Program-made: the position numbers and the translations under genes | Part shown: in pieces, positions 35,279 through 45,110 of the stretch | Layout: every line of letters starts with the position of its first letter | How positions within the stretch are numbered: the first letter of the stretch is position 1 | DNA from: QHXM01 sp963697975 | GTDB taxonomy: Bacteria > Acidobacteriota > Blastocatellia > Pyrinomonadales > Pyrinomonadaceae | Reading direction: 5' to 3' | DNA: 64,000 nucleotides | Assembly (NCBI GenBank): GCA_963697975.1 | Contig: OY969111.1 | Coordinates: 4,526,001 to 4,590,000, forward strand | The notes under the pieces: model-generated | The model's input: only the letters and a program-made list of their open reading frames with translations | What the model was told of the DNA's origin: nothing | Databases searched by the model: none

Positions 35279-35731
35279 TTAATCTTCTTTCCTCAGAACG
35301 GTTGATAATATCGAAAAGAAAAAGATCACGTAGATAAGACTTAGCCAGATTTCTAGGACAACGAGAAGACGAGCAGAGCGTGAAATAGGGAGTATATCTC
35401 CAAACCCAACTGTGGCAGCAGTGACCGTACTGAAATAGATAGCGGTAAATAGGTCTAGTTCTGTGACATTGAATGCAGAAGGGTCTATATGGGACAAATA
35501 CAGATAAACGACCGCAAAGCTGTAGATTGTAAATGCGTAGGAAAGCAAACATAATGGAACTGAGGCGATACGCCACTGTCTTTCCCACTTGCCAGAAACA
35601 GCCTCTTCAGTTATTACAGAGCTTATCAATAAAGAGCCTAGTGTTTTCTTTTTCAAGCCATACAACTGTGCAGCAGACATATACAGTAATTCTGCAATCA
35701 GAATCCAAGACATTAAATAAATTGGTATCAA
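35279..35731 (-). CDS. Two-TM potassium channel
   Basis: 150 residues. Hydrophobic segments flank a pore loop with the selectivity filter T107-V-G-F-G-D112 (AATVGFGDILP) and the pore helix LFTAIYFSTVTA. There is no regulatory RCK domain. It would conduct K+ through the inner membrane. An IS copy lies 80 bp upstream of the start and may have separated it from its promoter. In this setting it could be a defence effector or an ordinary ion channel. Confidence 0.8.
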   Translation of the reverse strand: MIPIYLMSWILIAELLYMSAAQLYGLKKKTLGSLLISSVITEEAVSGKWERQWRIASVPLCLLSYAFTIYSFAVVYLYLSHIDPSAFNVTELDLFTAIYFSTVTAATVGFGDILPISRSARLLVVLEIWLSLIYVIFFFSILSTVLRKED

Positions 35732-35810
35732 ATATAGGAGAGATACAGCAGCAAATGCTAAGTTCCCGTTAATTAGGAGAACTGGTGCAATAAAAGTGCT
35801 TAAAAATGAT

Positions 35811-36645
35811 GGTAATTAGGGAGAATCGTAACCAAAGTAGAGTTTAATAAACTGCTTGTAGAGATTCTCCCCACGATGATTGAATCTATATTCAATCTCT
35901 TTCAAGTACATCGGGAAGTGATACTTTGAGACTCCCCGATAGTTATACAAGATGTGCTTGGCATAGCTCCAGAATCCTTCAATCCCGTTGATGTGATTCT
36001 TGGTTCTCTTATCAACATAAGACTTTGAATGATTGACTTGATGATGCTTGCCGAATCTCTTCAAAGACTGATAACCGCGAAAGCTATCGGTGTAATAGAC
36101 CGAGCCTTTCCTGGTCTTCTCTTTTATGTGCTGCATCAAAACAGGCGCGCTGACGCCTTCGATGACACGAGTGTAAACGTGTCCTTTGCGCTCAAGAAGC
36201 CCGAAAACAAGGCTCTTTCCGGCAGCGCCTCGTCCGCGCTTGCCTTTGCGCTTTCCGCCGAAGTAAGCCTCGTCGAGTTCAATCTCGCCACGCAAGCGGC
36301 CAGCTTCCAACTCGGCCACATGATAAAGACATTCTCTCAAATGTTGGTAGACACGCGAGACCGTCTTCTGATCCAGCTTCAAGTCAGTCGCCAGTCTGTA
36401 AGCCGGTACTTGCTGGTAAAAGCCTTTGATAATCTCCAGCTCACGACGCAGTTGAGACAGAGATTTCTGACGACCGCAGCGAGAGCATTTAACGTAGCGT
36501 CGAGCCGTGCGACAGACCTTAAAAGATCCGCAGTAGATGCACTTTCTGCCACGCTGAAAGTTGGCCGCACAACTAAAATGGCTCGATTTGGCTGTAACCA
36601 TTGGCCTTTAGCTTACGCCTCTGGTTACTTTTCTCCCTAATTACC
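35811..36645. mobile_element. Intact IS1595-family insertion sequence with 8-bp target duplication
   Basis: The element is 835 bp long. Its ends are perfect 15-bp inverted repeats, GGTAATTAGGGAGAA at 35811-35825 and its complement at 36631-36645. Both flanks carry the direct repeat AAAATGAT (35803-35810 and 36646-36653), the expected 8-bp target duplication. The transposase gene fills nearly all of it. The perfect ends suggest recent movement. Confidence 0.95.
35816..36601 (-). CDS. IS1595-family (ISXO2-like) transposase
   Basis: 261 residues. An N-terminal zinc ribbon (CIYCGS and CSRCGRQ) precedes a short HTH (LDQKTVSRVYQHLRE). The catalytic ISXO2 domain shows GEIELDEAYFGGKRKGKRG, VYYTDSFRGYQSL, then NHINGIEGFWSYAKHIL and a C-terminal HFPMYLKEIEYRFNHR, the usual family order with D, D and N/E residues. 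Full length, no frameshift. Confidence 0.95.
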   Translation of the reverse strand: MVTAKSSHFSCAANFQRGRKCIYCGSFKVCRTARRYVKCSRCGRQKSLSQLRRELEIIKGFYQQVPAYRLATDLKLDQKTVSRVYQHLRECLYHVAELEAGRLRGEIELDEAYFGGKRKGKRGRGAAGKSLVFGLLERKGHVYTRVIEGVSAPVLMQHIKEKTRKGSVYYTDSFRGYQSLKRFGKHHQVNHSKSYVDKRTKNHINGIEGFWSYAKHILYNYRGVSKYHFPMYLKEIEYRFNHRGENLYKQFIKLYFGYDSP

Positions 36646-36813
36646 AAAATGATAGTAGGTAAAATCCTATGAATACTCTTCGCCAAGATATGCTTTTAAT
36701 CTCCACAGTCGCTCCATATAGTGTAGCGTCCGAACTACAGAATTGACCGGATGACTGCTCTGCGCAGTAGGGCACTGGCTTTCGCAGTAAAGTTGCCGTA
36801 TCTCGTTATTACC

Positions 36814-37647
36814 TTAGTATCTCAGTTTCAGATTTGTGACCGGTCGGAATTGCTTGAACAGATTCTCATCATAACGACGAAATACAAGCGTACTACCATA
36901 CAGATTTTTGTAGGTGTCGCTCGTCGTTCCTGCGGGCAAGGACATTCGGGAAACATCGTTTGTGTTATTCTGTATACACCTCCGAATGACCAAACGGTTG
37001 ATTGACGCGAAATAAACAAACAACATCTCGGTAATGTAGCTTGAGTGATACTCCAACCTGCTTTTTAATTCCTGCAAGAAAGGATCGAGTACGCTAATGA
37101 GATCCTGCTCGGCGACGCTGAATCCATTTCTCTCGCAGAGGCGCTGAAGCTTACTCAAAAGGACATTGATTCTTAAGAGATTATGCTTGCTCAAGTTGCC
37201 GCTGAAGCTGAGCAGATCAATACGGGGCATGATCAATTCAAACTGGGCCCTTAGATCGCCGCACCAAAAACTCACGGGCTTCGCAGTTGATAGCCATTGG
37301 TCTAAGGTATTACAAGCAGCAGTTAAGCCAACCTCACTTGCTTCCGCAGGATGCTTTTCACAAAACCATTGCATACCAGTGAACAGTGAATAGTTGTAGT
37401 GCCTACCACTGATGTTAAGGGCGCGGGGTGCTTCGGCAAGTAGCTCATTTACGCGAATGAGGAAAAGATCAAAGCAAGAATCATTATGAAAACGTATTTC
37501 TTGGTTGGGCACTGTTCCGCCCACCGTGTAGAGGTCTGGATTGATTATATCCGTGAAGGCTCCTTGATTCTCATAAAGCAATATAATCTCCAAATCACCT
37601 TCTGAACGGAGAATAAAGTGTCTATTTTGTTGAGAAATCAAGGTCAT
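36814..37647 (-). CDS. Hypothetical protein
   Basis: 277 residues, mixed strand and helix, no signal peptide or membrane segment. N-terminal region LRSEGDLEIILLYENQGAF; later helical SKLQRLCERNGFSVAEQDLISVLDPFLQELKSR. I do not recognise the family. It lies just upstream of the IS in a low-GC stretch, which fits an acquired gene. Confidence 0.5.
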   Translation of the reverse strand: MTLISQQNRHFILRSEGDLEIILLYENQGAFTDIINPDLYTVGGTVPNQEIRFHNDSCFDLFLIRVNELLAEAPRALNISGRHYNYSLFTGMQWFCEKHPAEASEVGLTAACNTLDQWLSTAKPVSFWCGDLRAQFELIMPRIDLLSFSGNLSKHNLLRINVLLSKLQRLCERNGFSVAEQDLISVLDPFLQELKSRLEYHSSYITEMLFVYFASINRLVIRRCIQNNTNDVSRMSLPAGTTSDTYKNLYGSTLVFRRYDENLFKQFRPVTNLKLRY

Positions 37648-37883
37648 AGAGATTCAATTATACAAATTCTCATCACATTATCCGTAATGACACGCCAGAC
37701 ATCATCTCAGCTTAGAAGCAAGGTGTTAGTTAGACATTAACGGTTTCGTTTCAAACGTAAGGTGGTCTTCAAATAACTTGGCTGAGACGAAGGGAAATCA
37801 CATACGGTGATGATGCCGACAAGATGACAATCTTCCACTACCTGAAGATAGCCGACCTTATGGTCGAGCATGATAGCTATTAA

Positions 37884-40800
37884 TCAGTCGAACCAGATTG
37901 TCCCTCTTGAGGTAGCAAGTTTTTTCTCCTCTTCCTCTTTCTTCCTATTATCATTTCTTAAACGGTTATTGATTTGCTCGGTAAGTTGTCGGAGGAAGAT
38001 GTGTGCCATAGCTTGTTCTGGCGTAACATCGTAGAGTGTCCTGATCGTAGATATGTCTCCCTGTTCTTTGAGGCAGAGATAAGCCGCCAAACGCGCCAAA
38101 CCATCGCGGGATTGATATTGTTCGATGTGGTGTTGTAGGTGCTGCCGCCTCTCTCGCATGACTAAAGCAGCATCGGCTGCTCGCCTGACTAGCAAATCCT
38201 CCGCGTAACGAGCGCTTTCGATCTCGGCAATATCACTGCTCCAGAAGCCGAGCGTGTTAACGGCACAAGCTTGCGCCCATTCATCTGCTTCTGGATCATG
38301 CCGCAATTCGGTATAGAGTTGATGGCAGAAGGCAGGATTGGTCCGCTCCAAAATATGTGTAACATGCTCACGTACTATAACGTGGCGGTCACATGCCAGA
38401 CGCTTTACCGCTCCCATCAGTAATGATTTATCAGTTGTTTCCGCTCGAAACATGCGCGGTACTAACTGTGCCAATCGTTGGCAGGCGCTCACGCGGACAG
38501 TTCCACTATCGTAATGTTTGTTGAACTGCTCAAGTAGCATGTCTGGATTATGACGCGCTAAACCCTCAATTAAAGCGCTTTGCTCGTCAAAGATAGATAC
38601 AATATTCGCCGACCACCCCTCAAAATGCTCGCGGATAATTTCTCTGCCTTGCGAGTAATGTGAGAAAGAGCCGATGGCCGCAAGATAAGTCGCCCGATGT
38701 TCACGGCTGGCCGTCTTTAAGCCGTTGATCAGCACCGAAAGAGATGATTCTTCTTGAAAGGAAACAAGCGCATTAACAAACCCTGAAGCATAAGAATCCT
38801 CCAAGGCGCGTTCAATATCGTGCATGGTTTGACGAGCATTAAGTCGTCCGAGAGCTTCCGCAGCCTGTGATTTAATCGACTGGCGGCTGCTTGTTCGGAG
38901 CAAACGGTGTAATATTGGGATCACAGAAGGGTCTTTAGTGAAACCCAACATTCGAACGGCATAGCGTTGCAATACTTCATTCTCTTCATCAGTACCGGCA
39001 ATATCCGCAAATAAGTCCCTGTAAGCGGTTGAGTCCAGTATGCCGAGAGCTACTAAACTAGACGTGCGGCCCTGCGCGGAAATGTTTGAGTCACGCACGA
39101 TCCTAAACAACTCATCCGTTGAAAGCCGCCCGCGTCGCACAAGTGGGCAAAGAGTCTCTTCAGGGAAATAAATAGAGATTTCCTGCTGTGTGCGTAGATA
39201 ATCGAGGACGGCTGCTGCCCCGCGTTCTGTGCCGCAAGTGCCGAGTGCACGGACAATGGAGTTCCTCTCATACCATACTCGCTGACCTTCTGCGGCGGGC
39301 TGCTCAATTTTTCTCAAAAGAGCTTCTTCCGCGCGGGCGTCGCCTACAATCCAAAGTAGCTTACTCAGTTCTGCGCTGCTTAACTCTCGTGCCTGACCTA
39401 GCAAGCGACTTGCTTCAGGAACAAAGTTCGCCGCTCGACTTTTAGCAACCACTAAAAGATCTGAGACGCGGTTAAGCCGGTTACCGAGCGGGAATTGATC
39501 GTGTATTTGCATCCCCGGAGCAATGGCATCTACAAACAAATTTGCTAGGTCTACCCCTTGCTCTAAAAGTTCCGCAGTTGTGGCGGCAAGTCGTGTTAAT
39601 TGCCCCGGTTCCCATGCTCTGCCGAGCATCTCGGTGCTATGCCACACTATGTTGCGCTCTGATGGCGGATCCGTCAGTTGTGATACGGTGTTTTCTAGAA
39701 CGAGCGAATAAGCAGCAGGCAAGCCAAGTTTTTCCGTGGCGCTGACAGCTTCTGCCGGAGATAGCTCGCCGGTGCCACGAAAGGCGTCACTGATTAAAGC
39801 TAAGATGAGCGGCTCTGCCTTCAGTTGATCGGTTTTGAAAAGTGCTGCTATCAACTGACGCGGCAGCCAGTATCGCTCGATGATTTCTCCGGTCGGAGAA
39901 TATTGCGGACGCAAAGCGTCGCGTAAAGTATCAAATGCAGATGGATCGGGAACTTCAGTGAGAAGCTTAGCCGCCGCGTGCGCGACATCTCCATCGGAAT
40001 GCTGTAAAGCGGCAATGGCAAATGTGGTATGACCGGTGTCTCGCAGGTGAGCCGCTGTCAACAGTGTAGTCTGAAGTAGCTCCGCATTAGTCTTCGCTTG
40101 AGCGTCTCTCAAGCATTCAGCCAACGCTCTCGATACTTCCTCGTCACGAAAGCCAATATTCCGCAGGGCTATCACGCAACGGCTGCGGCGTTCTTCTGAA
40201 GTGGATGGATCGTTTAGCGGCTGTAAAAGTGCGGGAAGGGCTGCTTTACCTATATAGCCGAACGAGGTGTAGGCTTCGTGTCGCACATCCTCATCTTCAT
40301 CCTCCAGTAAATCGACGAGTTTCGAGGCAGCGGAAACATCTCGATGCACCCCAACTAGCCTTGCGGCTAGTTGGCGGGCTTGGGGATTAGGATCGGTTAG
40401 ATGGCGATGAATCTCTGCCAAGGCTTCGGGCGAGGAGCGAACCTCAACGGCAACATCACGGTAAAGATAAAAATCTTCTACATCTTCACTCTTAATAATT
40501 TCGAATAAGGAAGTCATCACGGTAGGACGCATCAACCTGAACAAATCCCCGCTCCGGTGCTGCTCGGCTAGAATCTCGATCAGCATGCGGAGTTGTGGAT
40601 TATGAGGCGTCAGGGCTAAACGATCTATCCAAGCAAGCAATGCGTCCAGAACCGGCGAATAATTCCATGCCTCTTGTAGCCACTCGGTAACAATTCCACG
40701 AAGCTTATCGGGTGCTTTACCATTGGCCTCTCGTTCCAATTCAAATGAGAGAAGGTATCCTCCCGCGTCAGCAATACGAAAACTAACCGCCTGCTCTGCG

Positions 40801-42314
40801 CCGGAAGCTTGAGATTGAAGCAGAATACCCTGTTCCAATATCGCAGCGTACGGTGACTTTAGCGAACGAGATGCTGCGACGTACAGTTCCGGTAAGGACT
40901 CTTTAACGACACCTACACTTAAAAGAAAGTCACGAGCTTGTTGTTGCCTTGCAAGCGCAGCGTACCGAAGTAGCTGTGCCCGTAACTCATCGGGGCTTTC
41001 CCCACATTGCGGGGCGGCTCGAACTAGAGCTTTACGTAGGCGGTGCTCGATCAAACCACTCCATGTCAGATTATGGATTGAAGATGCATCGCCACTCTCA
41101 TGTAAAGCAGCATAGTGTTCAAAAGTGGCCGGATGTTTCAGCAACTCCCTTAGTGTCGCAATGTGTGGATCAACCCACTCTCCGGCGCGTCCGGGCGAGA
41201 GCAGTTCTATGTCCCCTATGCTGCGCAGGGCACACTCAAGCTCGTCCGCCGTGAAGTCTGAAATGTACAAGAGCTTGTACGCGCGCCCTGTACGCCGCCC
41301 GAAATGCTCAACATCTTCCTCCAGCGGCAGAATGCGGTCTCTAATGGAATCGTTCCAGACAACGTCGTGACAAGAAATAATAACTTTCAGTTGTTCAAGC
41401 GGTGCGTCGCTAATTGAGTCATGAAGTGAAAGCAGGTGACGTGAAATATCTTCAGGGGCAGCTTTATCAATCGCGTCGATCAACAAAGCAAATCTGGATG
41501 ACGATGCTGAATTCCCTTCCGTCCACGGTTCCACGATCTGATGCCATGTGAGTTCTGATGAAGGATGAGAAAGCTCTTCGGAAACCCTTGTGGCTGCGTG
41601 TTCCAGTGTGAAATCTCTTCCGCGTACCAGAAGCACCGTCCAACCATTCTCCAGTAAGCGTTGAGCCTCAATAGCCATCGCGGTTGAGATACCGACCCCT
41701 GATGAGCCGAGGGCGACGCTGTATCTTGTCGAAGATGCAAGAAATTGGTCGAGTCTGGTACGAAAGTCTTCACGCGGGATGACCCGTTGATTATCGATCA
41801 GTTCGTGAGCCAAACGAGTGGTGACTTTTCGACATGCGTTGCTGAGTAGGGGAACGTCGAGAGATTTTATGGAAAGGCTCGTATCGTCGTCAGATTTTAA
41901 GGGCTGTTGTTGGACTGTCGAGACGTTCAGACTGTTGATAACTATTTTGTCACGACCGACAGCATCCCCACCAATTTGATTGCCGAATACATTGTTAGAG
42001 CCTGTGTTACTTATATTGTTACTCTTTTCCCCACTGATGCTAGGTTCCCGGTTGTTGGCAGGCGACTCTTGTGACGTATGTTGTCTTCTACGAAACCACA
42101 GACTTAATACAAACCCCAAACCAGCGGCCACCCAAATTACACCTTGCGCTAAATCGGTTATTGCCTGAATCTCATCACTGTTGACCTTGGCGAAGTTCAG
42201 CAGCGCCGGTAACCAATAGTGAACAGTCAGCGCCGCACCCGCCAGCACCGCAACTACCGATAATGTGATGAGCCACTTTCTCATGTGAAGCCACGATAGA
42301 ATATTGCGGCACAT
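37884..42314 (-). CDS. Membrane-anchored STAND-like HEAT-repeat protein with degenerate P-loop
   Basis: 1476 residues. Two TM helices occupy about residues 13-35 and 57-73. A Ser/Asn-rich linker has the IGGDAVGRDKI motif (114-124) seen in bacterial STAND proteins before the NTPase. The P-loop reads G203-S-S-G-V-G-I-S-T211 with Ile where the invariant Lys should be, while Walker B (LLIDAIDKA) is intact. The last 850 residues are HEAT-like repeats (e.g. LVDLLEDEDEDVRHEAYTSFGYIG). It may bind but not hydrolyse ATP. Probably a membrane-linked sensor in the defence region. Confidence 0.7.
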   Translation of the reverse strand: MCRNILSWLHMRKWLITLSVVAVLAGAALTVHYWLPALLNFAKVNSDEIQAITDLAQGVIWVAAGLGFVLSLWFRRRQHTSQESPANNREPSISGEKSNNISNTGSNNVFGNQIGGDAVGRDKIVINSLNVSTVQQQPLKSDDDTSLSIKSLDVPLLSNACRKVTTRLAHELIDNQRVIPREDFRTRLDQFLASSTRYSVALGSSGVGISTAMAIEAQRLLENGWTVLLVRGRDFTLEHAATRVSEELSHPSSELTWHQIVEPWTEGNSASSSRFALLIDAIDKAAPEDISRHLLSLHDSISDAPLEQLKVIISCHDVVWNDSIRDRILPLEEDVEHFGRRTGRAYKLLYISDFTADELECALRSIGDIELLSPGRAGEWVDPHIATLRELLKHPATFEHYAALHESGDASSIHNLTWSGLIEHRLRKALVRAAPQCGESPDELRAQLLRYAALARQQQARDFLLSVGVVKESLPELYVAASRSLKSPYAAILEQGILLQSQASGAEQAVSFRIADAGGYLLSFELEREANGKAPDKLRGIVTEWLQEAWNYSPVLDALLAWIDRLALTPHNPQLRMLIEILAEQHRSGDLFRLMRPTVMTSLFEIIKSEDVEDFYLYRDVAVEVRSSPEALAEIHRHLTDPNPQARQLAARLVGVHRDVSAASKLVDLLEDEDEDVRHEAYTSFGYIGKAALPALLQPLNDPSTSEERRSRCVIALRNIGFRDEEVSRALAECLRDAQAKTNAELLQTTLLTAAHLRDTGHTTFAIAALQHSDGDVAHAAAKLLTEVPDPSAFDTLRDALRPQYSPTGEIIERYWLPRQLIAALFKTDQLKAEPLILALISDAFRGTGELSPAEAVSATEKLGLPAAYSLVLENTVSQLTDPPSERNIVWHSTEMLGRAWEPGQLTRLAATTAELLEQGVDLANLFVDAIAPGMQIHDQFPLGNRLNRVSDLLVVAKSRAANFVPEASRLLGQARELSSAELSKLLWIVGDARAEEALLRKIEQPAAEGQRVWYERNSIVRALGTCGTERGAAAVLDYLRTQQEISIYFPEETLCPLVRRGRLSTDELFRIVRDSNISAQGRTSSLVALGILDSTAYRDLFADIAGTDEENEVLQRYAVRMLGFTKDPSVIPILHRLLRTSSRQSIKSQAAEALGRLNARQTMHDIERALEDSYASGFVNALVSFQEESSLSVLINGLKTASREHRATYLAAIGSFSHYSQGREIIREHFEGWSANIVSIFDEQSALIEGLARHNPDMLLEQFNKHYDSGTVRVSACQRLAQLVPRMFRAETTDKSLLMGAVKRLACDRHVIVREHVTHILERTNPAFCHQLYTELRHDPEADEWAQACAVNTLGFWSSDIAEIESARYAEDLLVRRAADAALVMRERRQHLQHHIEQYQSRDGLARLAAYLCLKEQGDISTIRTLYDVTPEQAMAHIFLRQLTEQINNRLRNDNRKKEEEEKKLATSRGTIWFD

Positions 42315-42416
42315 TTATCTAAGGAGCAAAGTCCAATCCTAATAATCGTCCACAATAACAAATTATGCCATTCGAGGAAGCAGTGTTTGGCAGCTATCCT
42401 GAGTTTGTAAAAGTGC

Positions 42417-42444
42417 TTGCCATTTATGATTTCGATGATAGAAT
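42417..42444 (+). promoter_or_regulatory. Recurring promoter motif, copy 1
   Basis: TTGCCA (42417-42422), a 16-bp spacer and TAGAAT (42439-42444), followed by CCGCC. The same layout recurs at 43099 and 48349. Confidence 0.5.
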
Positions 42445-42510
42445 CCGCCTTCCTTGCTGAACTTCAAAGCTGCTAATTTGACTTCACCTAATTGAAAGGA
42501 GACCTCATCC

Positions 42511-43014
42511 ATGAAACATGCTGCGACCTCAACTGCGTGTTTTTTATTCCTCTTCTGTTTTACGGTGGCCGCAGTGGCTAACGTAGAATATCCAGTATCT
42601 AGCCAAAGCCGCAGTGAGCGGCGTGAAGCCCGTGTAGAAGAATCGGCGAAGGTGAGGAATGTGTCCGGCGGAATAACCTTTCAAACCAACAATCCGTATG
42701 ATAAGGCATACGACATGGTGCTGAACTTCCTGAAAAGACGAGATTACACCATTGATTCTGCCAGTTAAGAAACTGGTCAGATTGTCACGGCAATCACTGT
42801 CAAAGGAGGCTGGAAACAAACCGGAACAAGAGTCCAAATTACGCTCATTAAAGATAGCGAGACCGCAACCACCATTAAAGTAGCGGTCACTGAACAGAAA
42901 CGCTGGAAAGCCTTGCAAACCGAACCATGGGGAGACCCGAAAGTAAACTCGAAAAAGTCCACTCAACTTGCTGAAGAGATCAAAACGGCGTTGAGTGCGG
43001 CGGAAGCTAAATAA
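42511..43014 (+). pseudogene. Small secreted protein broken by a TAA
   Basis: The frame opens at ATG 42511 with a signal peptide (CFLFLFCFTVAAVANV) after an AAAGGAGA ribosome-binding site. It meets TAA at 42766-42768 after DYTIDSAS, then continues in the same frame for 82 codons (TGQIVTAITVKGGWKQ to KTALSAAEAK) to TAA 43012. The two halves read as one domain, so a nonsense change is likely. TAA excludes selenocysteine read-through. Confidence 0.6.
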
Positions 43015-43098
43015 CTTTTGGATAAGTAGAATTTCAGCATTCAAGCCATCTCCAATAATTCATTCAGCCTTAGTAAGTTCATCGGTTGTGTAAAATTT

Positions 43099-43126
43099 TT
43101 GCACTATGAGATTTCGGTAATAGAAT
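43099..43126 (+). promoter_or_regulatory. Recurring promoter motif, copy 2
   Basis: TTGCAC (43099-43104), a 16-bp spacer and TAGAAT (43121-43126), followed by CCGCGCCC. It precedes the secreted-protein gene at 43178. Confidence 0.5.
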
Positions 43127-43177
43127 CCGCGCCCGATACGGCTACCTCAATCTTGCCAGCGTTCGACGGGAGAAGCT

Positions 43178-43870
43178 ATGACACGCAGATCAATCGTAAC
43201 CTTGTTCCTCATCCTTATCGTGCCTTCCACGTTTTACCCCCAAAGGGTTAAGAAACCTCAAAGGAATCAAGTGCTCAAATTTGATGTCCCCCTTGGTAGA
43301 ACTGTAAATGGTTTTACATATTCCCGCGAAGGCCGTTTATCCTATCGGGGTGAAAGCTTCAGACCTAGCGTGACTGTTAATTCAAATGATGTGACTAAAT
43401 TCAGTATCTTCCTCTTTCAGTCGAAAAATCTAGCTGGTGTAATCGCAATGGATGTTGATGGTCAGAATAAATCTTTCCTTCTGGACTTAAGCGATTTTTC
43501 TTCATTATCCATGCAAGAGAACGACTCATGGAATGCGGCGGCAGAGATATTATTGAGTCCCTCTCAGAGATATATGTTGGTCCTGTGTGGATATGAGGGG
43601 AATCGCCTTATCAGCGTTGATCTAAACACCAGAAGAATCTTAGATCGCCCCGTCCGAAGTCCGAGATGGCCGGACAAACTCTGGTTTATAAAAGATGACC
43701 CTCGTTGGGTCGGAAATACTGATGTTCTATCATTCAGAGTTAAAGAGACATGTAACGTATATGACAACCCCGGTTGCGATGAAAACCGCAAAAATAGAGC
43801 TTCAGTCATGTACGCTGTTCGTCTTGATGTAGCAACAATGAAGTTCTCGTCGAGAAGGGTTAGCCCCTAA
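43178..43870 (+). CDS. Secreted hypothetical protein, WD/beta-propeller-like
   Basis: 230 residues with an N-terminal signal (SIVTLFLILIVPSTFYPQ). The body is strand-rich with repeats such as AAEILLSPSQRYMLVLCGYEGNRLISVDLNTRR that resemble propeller blades. It contains two cysteines near the end (TCNVYDNPGCDEN). Function unknown. First intact gene of the same-direction array of small secreted genes. Confidence 0.5.
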   Translation: MTRRSIVTLFLILIVPSTFYPQRVKKPQRNQVLKFDVPLGRTVNGFTYSREGRLSYRGESFRPSVTVNSNDVTKFSIFLFQSKNLAGVIAMDVDGQNKSFLLDLSDFSSLSMQENDSWNAAAEILLSPSQRYMLVLCGYEGNRLISVDLNTRRILDRPVRSPRWPDKLWFIKDDPRWVGNTDVLSFRVKETCNVYDNPGCDENRKNRASVMYAVRLDVATMKFSSRRVSP

Positions 43871-43923
43871 ATGGGAAACCGCGATTCTTCACCTTCACCT
43901 TCGTTGACTGAAAGGAATGGATT

Positions 43924-44490
43924 ATGAGACGTACTCTCACCTCTCTAGCCACTGCGCTTCTGCTTGTTTCATTGTCGGGCTGCTCCAAGAAAGGGGATTC
44001 CGTGAATATATCTACTACTACCAATACCACCAATCCCTCAACTACGAGCAGCCAATCTACTTCTAGCGTGCAGAGAACAGAAGATACAAGCGGGAAATTA
44101 ACGAACGCCAAAGTGGAATCTGCTGTAACAAGAATGATAAGTGATTATCGTCTTGGAGGCAGCGTCAGCGTTGATGGTATTCAAGAGTTGCCACAAGAAA
44201 ATTCTGCAATTGCTGATCTCAGATTCAATGGATTTGAATATCCAGTCACGAATGAAGGAAGGATGATTAAGGCCAGAGATTTTAAGCCGAAGTCCATGCC
44301 GGAAAGGCGCAATCCCGGCGACCCGTTGCCTTCCATGGAACAGATGTTTCCGCCAAAGAAGCTGTCGTATTCGGGAAGCGGGCGAGGGGTTATCACACGC
44401 TATAATGATGGCCGGTGGGTACTAAAAGAAGTGAATTGGGGGCAATCTGTAAATACTGTATGGGTGAAAGGCACAGTGCCAATCAATTGA
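43924..44490 (+). CDS. Lipoprotein of the cassette-like array
   Basis: 188 residues. Lipobox-like VSLSGC, then a Thr/Ser-rich linker and a folded region ending GRGVITRYNDGRWVLKEVNWG. This ending recurs as a fragment at 45110-45244 (MKRYNDGRWVLKEVRVG), showing that a second copy existed nearby. Function unknown. Confidence 0.55.
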   Translation: MRRTLTSLATALLLVSLSGCSKKGDSVNISTTTNTTNPSTTSSQSTSSVQRTEDTSGKLTNAKVESAVTRMISDYRLGGSVSVDGIQELPQENSAIADLRFNGFEYPVTNEGRMIKARDFKPKSMPERRNPGDPLPSMEQMFPPKKLSYSGSGRGVITRYNDGRWVLKEVNWGQSVNTVWVKGTVPIN

Positions 44491-44519
44491 CAACTGTATC
44501 CTAAAAGAGAGGAGAAAAA

Positions 44520-45110
44520 ATGAGGAAGCAATTTTTCCTATGCCTTATGGTGATTTTGCTGTTTGGGACAAGCGGCTTATCTCAATCTAAGCACAAAAGT
44601 TCTCCAAGAAAAACAGCTACTGCTTACTATCAATACAGCGAGAACGGTTCCGGTAGCGGGATCATATATTTTAAGGTAAACGGGAAGGTTACAGGCTTCA
44701 CTTGGTGGCGCGAGAGCACAATTTGGCGCAACAACAACTCCCCAAACGCACACAAGGTTGGCGCAGAGTGGTTAATTGTTTATGACCCGATGGGCGGTGG
44801 CACGGGCGAGCCATACTCCAAACTCTTAAGTGCAATTTTCACAGGGCGCGTTTTGTCCGAAAGTAATCAACCGACCGGTTCCGGCAAGCTGACCGCAAGC
44901 AAGTATTATTTTGATATTACAAGACCGGATTGTTGTGCCCTATCTAGCAAAGGTTGGCAAATGATCGCGGCAACCTTGAAGGCATCAGGGATACCGACAT
45001 TCTTCGGGATTTACGACGTACTGAATTACAGAGAAAATTGGCATCCCGTCAAACTCCGCCGCCTGTCACCCGTGATAGGTTTGGAATATCTAGCAGTGCA
45101 TTTGGGTTAA
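44520..45110 (+). CDS. Secreted hypothetical protein
   Basis: 196 residues. Signal peptide (FFLCLMVILLFGTSGLSQ), Lys/Ser-rich stretch, then a strand-rich body (GSGIIYFKVNGKVTGFTWW, HKVGAEWLIVYD). GAGGAG ribosome-binding site before the ATG. The last part overlaps in another frame with a pseudogene remnant, so the C terminus may be altered. Confidence 0.5.
   Translation: MRKQFFLCLMVILLFGTSGLSQSKHKSSPRKTATAYYQYSENGSGSGIIYFKVNGKVTGFTWWRESTIWRNNNSPNAHKVGAEWLIVYDPMGGGTGEPYSKLLSAIFTGRVLSESNQPTGSGKLTASKYYFDITRPDCCALSSKGWQMIAATLKASGIPTFFGIYDVLNYRENWHPVKLRRLSPVIGLEYLAVHLG

Noticed and set aside
36029..36640. A plus-strand 203-codon frame across the IS
   Set aside because: It is antisense to a clearly recognisable transposase and has no family features.
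37788..37883. A gene fragment encoding YGDDADKMTIFHYLK and ending at 37883
   Set aside because: It reads like protein but is only about 30 codons with no start and no recognised family, so it is not listed as a feature.
42766..42768. A fourth selenoprotein at the broken secreted gene
   Set aside because: The stop is TAA, not TGA, and no CxxC-like motif surrounds it.
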